Origin: Marinifilum fragile JCM 15579 | GTDB lineage: Bacteria > Bacteroidota > Bacteroidia > Bacteroidales > Marinifilaceae | Assembly: GCF_001310955.1 (NCBI RefSeq) | Contig: NZ_BAZX01000021.1 | Span: 1 to 64,000, forward strand | Length of the DNA stretch: 64,000 bases | Reading direction: 5' to 3' | Part shown: positions 54,931-62,844 of the stretch, piece by piece | Layout of the letters: the number at the start of each line of letters is the position of its first letter | Numbering within the stretch: the first letter of the stretch is position 1 | Program-made: the position numbers and the translations under genes | The notes under the pieces: model-generated | The model's input: only the letters and a program-made list of their open reading frames with translations | What the model was told of the DNA's origin: nothing | Databases searched by the model: none

Positions 54931-56215
54931 ATTCGGTATCGGATTTGAAAGGGAATTGAAAAGAATAAAGGAGCTATACTCAATTAGTGAATCCCAATTA
55001 TCAGAATTAAAAAACAAAGAATTTGTAAAGCAATATCGAAATGCCTACCTAAACTCCAAGTTCTACAATGAGCTATATCGAAAGCATGGCTTAAGTGTAC
55101 ATTCGGTAAAATCGATCGACGACGCAGAGAAAATACCAATCATTACAAAAGATGATATTAGGCATCGTGTTGATGATTTGTTGACGACAAACCGTTTGTT
55201 TGTATACAAGGCCTTCACAAGTGGAACAACAGGTTCGCCTTTAAAACTGTATCGCGATTATCAGTCGGTTTGTAAGGAATACTCCTACGGATACTATTTT
55301 CAGAATATCCATGGATACAAGCTAGGCGATAAGGTGATATCCATAAAAGGAGATTTGGACAAGGATGAAATTTCAAGATATGACAAGTCGTTGAATACAT
55401 TGCATCTATCGAGCTATAACCTGAACGAGAAGAACATCCTAAAGTATTATGAATTGATTAAGGAGTTTGAACCCAAAGTGGTTAAGGCTTATCCTAGTTC
55501 GTTGCAGATTTTATCGACAGAATTGTACAAAAAAGGATTGGATTTGTACATTCCGATTGCATTTACTTCATCTGAAGTTTTGCACGATTGGCAAAGACGA
55601 ATTATTGAAAGGGTACTACATGCCAAAGTGATTGATTGGTATGGAAATTCGGAGCAAACCATTGCTTTGGGACAGGTAAAAGAAAATCTGTATCAGGATG
55701 TTCCACTGTATGGGCATATTGAGGTGAAAGAAAATCACATCATCACTACGGGATTCATCAATAAATCATTCCCACTAATTCGTTACCAGGTAGATGATAT
55801 TATCAAGTTAAAGTGTGATGCGAGTTGTATTCGTTGTTGTACCGAAAGAATCATGGGGCGCGACAATCAATATGTAAGGTTAAAGAATGGACAGCAGGTT
55901 GGTTTGCTCGATCATGCCTTTAATTTCAGCAACATTAAAAATATCCTTGCTGCACAAATTGTTCAGAAAGTGCCAGGTGAAATCGATTTGAATATTATAC
56001 CTGATTACAATTTTACAGAGCAAAACAAAGCAGAATTGCTAAAGAACCTCACACAATTGGTAACCGAAGATTGTAAGATTCATTACAATGAGATCAGCGA
56101 AGATCAGATCATAAAAACAAAGACTGGTAAATTTAACTTGATGGTTTCCTACTTGGATACCAAGGAGAAGGATGCTACTGCGAAAGAGATTTTAAAGGAG
56201 ATAGAGTCGAGTTGA
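54887..56215 (+). CDS. CapK/PaaK-type adenylate-forming enzyme 1
   Basis: This 442-residue phenylacetate-CoA-ligase-like protein has the ATP-binding loop FTSGTTGSPLKLYRD, YGNSEQTIALGQ around the acyl site, and FINKSFPLIRYQVDDII with the adenylate-binding Asp. A Cys cluster (CDASCIRCCTERIMGRD) resembles the metal-binding knuckle of some PaaK relatives. CapK-type proteins recur in capsule loci, where they are thought to activate an acid for attachment to the glycan. It starts inside the preceding glycosyltransferase gene. Confidence 0.88.
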   Translation: MNYRGIRDYFLSKIKFGIGFERELKRIKELYSISESQLSELKNKEFVKQYRNAYLNSKFYNELYRKHGLSVHSVKSIDDAEKIPIITKDDIRHRVDDLLTTNRLFVYKAFTSGTTGSPLKLYRDYQSVCKEYSYGYYFQNIHGYKLGDKVISIKGDLDKDEISRYDKSLNTLHLSSYNLNEKNILKYYELIKEFEPKVVKAYPSSLQILSTELYKKGLDLYIPIAFTSSEVLHDWQRRIIERVLHAKVIDWYGNSEQTIALGQVKENLYQDVPLYGHIEVKENHIITTGFINKSFPLIRYQVDDIIKLKCDASCIRCCTERIMGRDNQYVRLKNGQQVGLLDHAFNFSNIKNILAAQIVQKVPGEIDLNIIPDYNFTEQNKAELLKNLTQLVTEDCKIHYNEISEDQIIKTKTGKFNLMVSYLDTKEKDATAKEILKEIESS

Positions 56216-56294
56216 AAGTTACCATCGTTACAAGTAACAAGTTTCAAGAGAGAGCTGATTGGGATCTTGAAGTTGTGGTTAATTTATTGAAAAC

Positions 56295-57575
56295 ATGCCA
56301 GTACAGTTAATTAAGGATTTGATTGCCTATAAAATAAAATATGGCAGAGCATTCGAGCGTGAATTGCGTAGGATTATTGAGCTGGATCAAATGTCTGTAT
56401 CTGAGATTTTAGAATTGAAAAGTCAGGAATTTGTAAAGCAATATCGAAATGCCTTTTCCAATACCGAGTTTTATAAACAACTATACAAAAAGCATGGATT
56501 GCATCTTTATTCAGTAAAAAATTTGACCGATAAGAACAAACTGCCAGTTATTTCGAAAGCAGATGTTCGTGATTATGCCAAAGAGATGCTGGCGAAATCA
56601 AAATTGTGTGTATTTAAAGCTTATTCGAGTGGAACAACCGGTACACCATTGCAGGTTTACAGAGATTTTTCATCTACAATAAAAGAGTATGCTTACGGTC
56701 ACTTTTTTCAGCAAATGCATGGTTATCATTTAGGAGATCCAGTAGTATCCTTACGAGGAACTTTAGACCGAAATACTTTTTCCTATTTTGATAAGAGCAA
56801 TAATGTATTGTATTTGTCATCTTATCATTTAAAGGCTGAAAGAATTGATGAATACTACAAATTGATTAAGGATTTTAATCCTAAGGTAATCAAAGCCTAT
56901 CCAAGTTCCATGCACATTTTGGCTACAGAATTGCATAAGAAAGATTTGAATTTAGACATTCCGATCGCATTTACATCATCAGAGGTGTTGCATGGATTTC
57001 AGAAAGAAATTGTTGAGAGAACTCTGAATACAAAAATATATGATTGGTACGGTAATGCAGAACAAACAGTAGCATTGGGGCAGTTCGAAGATGAATTGTA
57101 CCGGGAATTTCCATTGTATTCTCATACAGAGTTTGAAGATGATCATTTGATTACCACAAGTTTTATTAACACAGCTTTTCCATTGATCCGTTATCGTGTA
57201 GATGATGTGGTACAATTGGCCAATTGTAATAATGGAATTTGTGTTATCAAAAAGATTGAAGGCAGGGATGATGATTACATTGTTTTAAATGATGGACAAC
57301 GAATTGGTAGACTTGACTTGGCCTTTAAGCAAGCTAGAAATTTGTTGGCCGCACAAATTATTCAGGATGAACCTGGCATTATTCGGGTTAACCTAATTCC
57401 GGATAAGAGATTTGACAAAGGAGATTTGGATGTTGTAGAATCGAACTTGCGTGATTTGCTTGGGAATGATTGCCTGATTCGTTTTGATAAAATAGAAACA
57501 GATCAGTTGATTAGAACAGAGAAGGGGAAATTTAATCTTGTGGTTTCTCAATTAAAGGAGAAGCGTAAGAAATGA
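56295..57575 (+). CDS. CapK/PaaK-type adenylate-forming enzyme 2
   Basis: This 426-residue tandem paralogue of the preceding enzyme shares KSQEFVKQYRNAFSNTEFYKQLY, YSSGTTGTPLQVYRD, IKAYPSSMHILATELHKKDL, WYGNAEQTVALGQ and FPLIRYRVDDVV. Its Cys cluster is reduced to CNNGICVIKK. The two copies are full length, so both are likely active, perhaps with different acids. The 79-nt gap between them holds no gene. Confidence 0.88.
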   Translation: MPVQLIKDLIAYKIKYGRAFERELRRIIELDQMSVSEILELKSQEFVKQYRNAFSNTEFYKQLYKKHGLHLYSVKNLTDKNKLPVISKADVRDYAKEMLAKSKLCVFKAYSSGTTGTPLQVYRDFSSTIKEYAYGHFFQQMHGYHLGDPVVSLRGTLDRNTFSYFDKSNNVLYLSSYHLKAERIDEYYKLIKDFNPKVIKAYPSSMHILATELHKKDLNLDIPIAFTSSEVLHGFQKEIVERTLNTKIYDWYGNAEQTVALGQFEDELYREFPLYSHTEFEDDHLITTSFINTAFPLIRYRVDDVVQLANCNNGICVIKKIEGRDDDYIVLNDGQRIGRLDLAFKQARNLLAAQIIQDEPGIIRVNLIPDKRFDKGDLDVVESNLRDLLGNDCLIRFDKIETDQLIRTEKGKFNLVVSQLKEKRKK

Positions 57576-57627
57576 TCAGTTAAGGAATTAAAATACAGCG
57601 GGCCATCATATTCTATCATTAATACCA

Positions 57628-58728
57628 ATGAAAAATTACTCTGAGAAAATATTAGTTGTGGGTGCAGGACCTCAGGCCTTGTTTTTGGTGCGTGAATTTA
57701 GTCGTCTGAATTACCATGTAATTCTGGTTGGCAAGAAAAATGAAATTGCCATGTACTCGAAGTATGCTGAGAAAAAAGCGATTAGCAGTGAGGAACATTT
57801 GGTATTGGAGCTTAATTCGTTGGCAAACACTTATCCCAAGCTAAAAGCCTATATCGCCAGTGGATTTTATTTGGCTTTCCTGATGAATCACTTTCCACGT
57901 TTCTTTCAGTTGTACCAAGTGATGCCAGGACATAAAGTATCGCTAGAACAATTGATGACCAAAAGCAAAACTTACGAACTGGCAAAAAATGGGGAGGTGT
58001 TGTTTCCCCAAACCCATTTGTTGGAGGATGTAGAAAATCAGAAATTGGTGAATCAACTCAATTATCCGCAAATCGTGAAATGGAACAAGGATATCTTTCT
58101 ATTTACCAAACCAAGGTTTAAAACTCAATTGATTAAGAATGTAGCAGAAATGATTGACCTGCTTAAAATATTAAGTGAGCAGGAAAAGACATCGCTCATA
58201 AGCCAGGATTTTTTAGGTGCCGATTTAAAAAACAATTTTTCCTATGGTGCATATGTGGACGAAGGAAAGGTGAAGTTGGACATTTGTGTGAATGAGGTTC
58301 GTCATTTCCGATCGGGAGTTTCATCGGTGGTTGAGGAATATGTTGGGGACTATGCCCAGGAAATAAAACGACAAGCAGAGGCGGTTCTGCATCAAACAAA
58401 GTTTACAGGATTTCTGGATGTTGAATTTAAACTTAGAGATGGAAAATTGTATTTGCTTGAAGTGAACCCTCGACCTTTTGGTTTCATTAAAATCATGAAG
58501 AAGAAATATCCCGAGTTGATTCCTTATGTAATAGGGCTTAAGTTGATTGCTTATAAAAATCCAAAACCTGTGAAATGGATTAATGTGCTTCGTGATTTGG
58601 TATTGATATTTAAGAATCCAAGTGAGGCCGTTCACATGTTAAAAGTTCTGTTCGACTTTAATAAGAGAACTTTCGATGTTTGGGATATTCATGATCCATT
58701 GCCATTCTTTTATCAGCTGAAGAGGTAG
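57628..58728 (+). CDS. ATP-grasp ligase-like protein 2
   Basis: This 366-residue protein has an N-terminal LVVGAGPQALFLVREFSRL Rossmann-like domain and an ATP-grasp core. The ATP-binding region includes YPQIVKWNKDIFLF and the metal-binding C-terminal site reads KLYLLEVNPRPFGFI. It is less like carbamoyl-phosphate synthase than the first ATP-grasp protein, and resembles amide or peptide ligases. Following the two CapK-type genes, it probably works in the same decoration pathway (inference). Confidence 0.85.
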   Translation: MKNYSEKILVVGAGPQALFLVREFSRLNYHVILVGKKNEIAMYSKYAEKKAISSEEHLVLELNSLANTYPKLKAYIASGFYLAFLMNHFPRFFQLYQVMPGHKVSLEQLMTKSKTYELAKNGEVLFPQTHLLEDVENQKLVNQLNYPQIVKWNKDIFLFTKPRFKTQLIKNVAEMIDLLKILSEQEKTSLISQDFLGADLKNNFSYGAYVDEGKVKLDICVNEVRHFRSGVSSVVEEYVGDYAQEIKRQAEAVLHQTKFTGFLDVEFKLRDGKLYLLEVNPRPFGFIKIMKKKYPELIPYVIGLKLIAYKNPKPVKWINVLRDLVLIFKNPSEAVHMLKVLFDFNKRTFDVWDIHDPLPFFYQLKR

Positions 58729-58784
58729 TTAATGCGCGCATAATTAATGATTAACGGTTTATTAAGGATGTGAGTGGAATAAAC

Positions 58785-59120
58785 ATGAAACAGCCATGTT
58801 AAAGCATAAAACGGCAATGTTAAAGGTTAAAACGTAGATGTAAAAGGAAGAAACGGCTGCGTTAAAGGATGAAACGGCTGTGTTAAAGGAAGAAACGGCA
58901 ATGTAAATGAATGAAACAAGCTTGTAAATGTAAGAAACGCATGGTGAAAAGGACCAAGCGAGAGATGAAATGAAACGGATTGGATTGTAAATAGATCCAG
59001 CGGGAGATGTAATGTAATGGTTGGGTGTGTAAATGTATTGGTTGGCTTGTGAAGTGCAATGGTTTGTAGTGTTAATGTACAGGTTCGAATTTGAAGTGTA
59101 ATTGAGGTTGAGTGTAAGAT
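58785..59120. repeat. Tandem array 4 (16 units, exact 21-nt period)
   Basis: From 58785 sixteen consecutive 21-nt units can be aligned with essentially no gap. The left half is conserved around GAAACGGC...TGTTAAAGG (units 1-8). The right half drifts to forms such as AATGGTTGGGTGTGTAAATGT while keeping the 21-nt phase. No hairpin is conserved. The array fills the gap between the ATP-grasp gene and a deacetylase gene inside the polysaccharide operon. Because 21 nt is seven codons, a minus-strand frame stays open across it and encodes a seven-residue repeat, which I regard as a by-product. Confidence 0.93.
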
Positions 59121-59178
59121 AATGTGTTTTAGGAGTAAGGTTACAGAGATTGTCCATTGAGAATAAGAATATGCAGGA

Positions 59179-60258
59179 ATGATATCGTTGTGTTTGACAT
59201 TAGATTATGAGCTGTTTGGATCGGGAAGAGGTAATGTGTTTACCCACATTATAGAACCTACCAACCGCTTGCTCGCCATTTGTTCTAAGTATGGAATGAA
59301 ACTTACCATATTCTTCGAGGTGGTTGAGTATTGGAAACTGAAGGAAGTTTATGAGAGCGGTGAGTCGATGGGATACGAAAGAAATCCTGCCGAAGCCATG
59401 GCAAATCAGATAAAGAAAGCTCATCAGTTAGGTCACGATATTCAATTGCATATTCATCCACAATGGGTTGATGCCCGGTATCAGAATGGAGAGTGGAATT
59501 TGAATTTGGATTACTGGAGGTTGCCGGAAGTTCCGGATCATGCCAATGAGCAGATCAGTATGGGCTTGAATGAACTGATTCGAAAAGGAAAAGAGGAATT
59601 GGAGGGGATTCTTCAACCCATAAATCCTGATTACAAATGCAATGTGTTGCGGGCAGGTGGCTACAATATCGATCCATCGGAACGCTTGTTGAAAACATTA
59701 AAAGAGAATGGATTTATAGCCGATAGCTCCGTTTATTATGGCGGCAAAGCGGAGAGTGAGCTGTCGAAATACGATTATACCCGTGTAAAGAAGGATGTTC
59801 CTTATTGGTTTGCCAATGGTTCTTTACTAACTGTAGGCAATAATCAAAAGGAGTTTTTGGAAATGCCTGTATTTGCAAAAAATATCAGAAGAATTTTGAA
59901 ATACGATTTGGTTAGGATTCGCTCTGCTTTAAAGAACAAGGCAAACTCAATTGAAAAGTTTAAGAACAACAGTTCAAAAAAATCGAAATGGGAAACCATT
60001 AGATTTTTAATGGATAAAGAAGCCGTTACCTGGGACTTTTGCCTGTTCTCGAAATCAAAAATGCGGAAATTTCTTAACGAGGCTACAAAGATTAATAAAA
60101 GTTCCAATTCATCCTTTCATCCTTTTGTATTGGTGGGACATCCGAAAGATTTCTATTACTCAGATGCTATTGATTTTTTGGCAAATAGAGTATCGGGAGG
60201 TAAGTTAAAGTTCTTCACTATTGGTGAGGCGATTACGCACATAAAAAAGCTTGTATAA
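59179..60258 (+). CDS. Polysaccharide deacetylase-like protein (second type)
   Basis: This 359-residue cytoplasmic-looking protein has CE4-like motifs in divergent form. They are SLCLTLDYELFG (motif 1 LDYE in place of FDDG), GHDIQLHIHPQW (metal His pair), NVLRAGGYNID (motif 3) and a closing VLVGHPKDFY. A basic region of about 50 residues (RIRSALKNKANSIEKFKNNSSKKSKW) sits before the C-terminus. It probably acts on a lipid-linked sugar intermediate, but deacetylase activity is not assured. Confidence 0.78.
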   Translation: MISLCLTLDYELFGSGRGNVFTHIIEPTNRLLAICSKYGMKLTIFFEVVEYWKLKEVYESGESMGYERNPAEAMANQIKKAHQLGHDIQLHIHPQWVDARYQNGEWNLNLDYWRLPEVPDHANEQISMGLNELIRKGKEELEGILQPINPDYKCNVLRAGGYNIDPSERLLKTLKENGFIADSSVYYGGKAESELSKYDYTRVKKDVPYWFANGSLLTVGNNQKEFLEMPVFAKNIRRILKYDLVRIRSALKNKANSIEKFKNNSSKKSKWETIRFLMDKEAVTWDFCLFSKSKMRKFLNEATKINKSSNSSFHPFVLVGHPKDFYYSDAIDFLANRVSGGKLKFFTIGEAITHIKKLV

Positions 60259-60287
60259 TTGAATTTTAAGGTATGTAAATTATTGAA

Positions 60288-60483
60288 TTGTATTATTTGT
60301 CCTCTAGTCGGACTGGCTTTTCATTTTTGTCTTGACACAAAAACGAAACAAAAAAGTCAAGGCGACCTAAAAAAAGTAATCGATCAATTTGCCGTTACTA
60401 AGTTCGGCCGGGTGATCTTTGAACAAGTTCTCAGCTTCCCGGTCTCCCTAAGCAACAGCTTCTATATCTATCACTTTTATTAG
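60288..60483. repeat. Probable dispersed intergenic element
   Basis: The stretch TGGCTTTTCATTTTTGTCTT followed by GACACAAAAACGAAAC and the CTTGAC/GTCAAG inverted repeat (60331-60361) resembles a repeated intergenic element I recall from other Bacteroidota genomes. A 74-codon frame here would be misread as a gene. The identification rests on memory, so confidence is limited. Confidence 0.45.
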
Positions 60484-60557
60484 TATGCCATGAAGAGCAA
60501 ATCATATAGGAGCTAGATTACCCATTAAAATCAAACAGACCCCTTAAACAAATAATC

Positions 60558-61760
60558 ATGATAGCACAAAGTCTCGAAAAACTTCGAGTATATATAGAAG
60601 ACCAAGAATACAAAGGTTGGGATCCTTATGACGGATTAAACTCCAAACTTTTTCAGTCGATTCCTTTTTTGAATAAGAGTCGACTAATGAGGTTGATATG
60701 GATTCAGGCCTTTAAGAGAAATCCAATGAATTTCCGGGATCTTGCAGGGATTAAGAAAGCTTATAATCCCAAAGGTCTTGGTTTATTTCTAAGTGGTTAT
60801 TGTAAGCTTTATCAGCTTGATCGCACACAGGAGGTAAGATCCCGGATCCTTTTTTTAAGCAAGAAAATATTGGAATTACAGTCAACCGGATGGTCGGGGG
60901 CATGCTGGGGTTACAACTTCGATTGGCAAGCCAGGGCATTTCTTCAGCCCAAAGGAACACCTTCGGTTGTAGTGACTTCTTACGTTACCAACGCTTTGCT
61001 GGATGCCTACGAAATTTTATGTGATAAAGAATTGCTGGAAACAGCCATTAGCGCAAAAGATTTTATTCTGAATGATTTACATCGTACTTACGATGGGAAT
61101 GGAGATTTCTGCTTTTCCTATTCACCGCTGGATGAGACAAGTGTATTTAATGCCTCATTACTGGGAAGTAAAACATTAGCTCGAATTTATTCTATTACAA
61201 ATGATGAAGCATTGGCAGAAGAAGCAAAAAAATCAGTTCAGTTCAGCATTAATTATCAGCATACAGATGGTTCCTGGGCATATGGAACCTTACCGTATCA
61301 TCAATGGATTGATAATTTCCATACTGGATTTAACCTGGAAGCCTTAGCCGATTATCAGAAATATACTGAGGATAAATCATTCCATGAGAATATTGAAAAA
61401 GGACTGGAATATTATTTGAATCATTTCTTTACGGAAGAGGGAATTCCAAAATATTTTAACAATTCAACTTACCCTGTAGACATCCATTGTCCGGCACAGT
61501 TGCCAATTACTCTCAGTAAGACTGGTGCTTTTCAATCAAAGCAGGAATTGATAGATCGAGTATTGAATTGGACCATACAAAACCTGCAAAGTTCTGAAGG
61601 ATATTTCTATTTCAGAGCAGGAAAGAACTTTAAAACCAAAATTCCATACATCCGCTGGGCTCAGGCCTGGATGTTTTTGGCCTTATCAACCTATTTATTA
61701 GAAACCTTAAAAACACCGGAATATGAGAAAGCGGATTACAATAATGAATTCGCCGGTTGA
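60558..61760 (+). CDS. Alpha/alpha-toroid (six-hairpin-like) protein of unknown activity
   Basis: This 400-residue soluble protein has repeated paired helices, aromatic and Trp-rich turns (GWSGACWGYNFDWQAR, DGSWAYGTLPYHQWIDNFHTGFNLEAL, IRWAQAWMFLALSTYLLE) and regular 50-60-residue spacing. This is typical of the six-hairpin glycosidase and epimerase folds. Relatives in polysaccharide loci are often mislabelled as aminolevulinate dehydratase. A role as glycan lyase, hydrolase or uronyl C5-epimerase is possible but unproven. It overlaps the next gene by 38 nt. Confidence 0.72.
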   Translation: MIAQSLEKLRVYIEDQEYKGWDPYDGLNSKLFQSIPFLNKSRLMRLIWIQAFKRNPMNFRDLAGIKKAYNPKGLGLFLSGYCKLYQLDRTQEVRSRILFLSKKILELQSTGWSGACWGYNFDWQARAFLQPKGTPSVVVTSYVTNALLDAYEILCDKELLETAISAKDFILNDLHRTYDGNGDFCFSYSPLDETSVFNASLLGSKTLARIYSITNDEALAEEAKKSVQFSINYQHTDGSWAYGTLPYHQWIDNFHTGFNLEALADYQKYTEDKSFHENIEKGLEYYLNHFFTEEGIPKYFNNSTYPVDIHCPAQLPITLSKTGAFQSKQELIDRVLNWTIQNLQSSEGYFYFRAGKNFKTKIPYIRWAQAWMFLALSTYLLETLKTPEYEKADYNNEFAG

Positions 61761-62484
61761 TGTTTTAACAATGCGCGAGACCATTGATATTATAGATGAT
61801 TCTATTCGCGAAAAGAAATCAATTCAACACATTGTAGTTAATGCTGCCAAGTTGGTTCATATGCAAGAGGATGAGGAATTGTATCAGTCGGTAGTTGATA
61901 GTGATATTATTAATGCTGATGGAATGGCAGTGGTTTGGGCTGCGAGTTTGTTGGGTAAACCATTGCCTGAACGTGTGGCAGGAGTTGATTTAATGCAAGA
62001 ACTGGTAATTCTTGCTTCTGAAAAAAAGTATAAGATTTTCTTTTTTGGAGGAAAAGAAGAGGTAGTTGCCGAAGTGGTTAGGAAATATACATCAGTTTTT
62101 GGAAAGGATATTATAGCAGGATATCGCAACGGATATTTTAAAAAAGAACAGGAAGCCAATATCGCCGTTCAAATTGCAGAATCGAAAGCGGATATCTTGT
62201 TTGTTGCCATTAGTTCACCAATCAAAGAGATTTTTTTGAATACCTATAAAAATCAACTGAAAGTGCCATTTATTATGGGTGTTGGAGGATCGTTTGATGT
62301 AGTTGCAGGAAAAGTAAAAAGAGCTCCTGTATGGATGCAAAAAGTAGGTCTGGAATGGTTCTACAGATTCATGCAAGAACCTGGGAGGATGTGGAAAAGA
62401 TACTTGGTGACCAATTCGTTATTTATTTACTATGTGTTGAGAGAGAGGTTGAAAACAATTTTCAGTAAACAGTTGCGCGAATAA
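61723..62484 (+). CDS. WecG/TagA/CpsF family glycosyltransferase
   Basis: This 253-residue GT26 enzyme has VVNAAKLVHMQEDEELYQSV, NADGMAVVWAASLLGKPLPERVAGVDLM, KIFFFGGKEEV and the C-terminal GVGGSFDVVAGKVKRAP-to-EWFYRFMQEPGRMWKRY pattern (key residues only). Family members transfer ManNAc or ManNAcA to lipid-linked GlcNAc. That fits the UDP-ManNAcA genes wecB/wecC at the start of the locus. It starts inside the preceding gene. Confidence 0.93.
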   Translation: MRKRITIMNSPVDVLTMRETIDIIDDSIREKKSIQHIVVNAAKLVHMQEDEELYQSVVDSDIINADGMAVVWAASLLGKPLPERVAGVDLMQELVILASEKKYKIFFFGGKEEVVAEVVRKYTSVFGKDIIAGYRNGYFKKEQEANIAVQIAESKADILFVAISSPIKEIFLNTYKNQLKVPFIMGVGGSFDVVAGKVKRAPVWMQKVGLEWFYRFMQEPGRMWKRYLVTNSLFIYYVLRERLKTIFSKQLRE

Positions 62485-62844
62485 ATAGATATGCAATCCA
62501 TTAATTTCCAATTTCTCCCCTTTTAGGGTATCCCGAAAGCTTTTGCGTAGGCGACAGCCAGAGGGGTGTGTTCTTTTATTTCACCCTTTTCCCTGTCGGG
62601 ATTTGGTTCACATTTCTTAATAGTTTTAATATTGAGTTCACGAGCTTCGCTTCGCTACGGTTCCCTATGAAAAGGGAAAAGTTCAACTTGAAAATACTAT
62701 CCTCAATTCATCTGTAACTAATTAATATGCCATTTCACTTTTGCATTTAAGGAGTAGATTTCAGAACCGATATAGTGGGATAAACATAAACAATATAAAA
62801 ACAACCATAAATAAATTCACTTTAAAACCTTAAATAAACCAAGA
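62485..62844. other. Intergenic region with short palindromes before the initiating transferase gene
   Basis: The 360-nt gap contains blocks that look like decayed dispersed elements, including CCTTTTAGGGTATCCCG, CAGCCAGAGGGGTGTG, CCCTGTCGGGATTTGG, and TTCCCTATGAAAAGGGAA near 62660. No gene or clear promoter is supported. Confidence 0.4.

Noticed and set aside
58762-59157. Minus-strand 131-codon frame with seven-residue repeats across array 4
   Set aside because: The 21-nt period keeps any stop-free frame open. The product has no signal peptide, domain or codon evidence, and it is antisense within an operon.
60259-60483. Short plus-strand frame (74 codons) after the deacetylase gene
   Set aside because: It coincides with a probable dispersed non-coding element and resembles spurious hypothetical proteins annotated in such elements.
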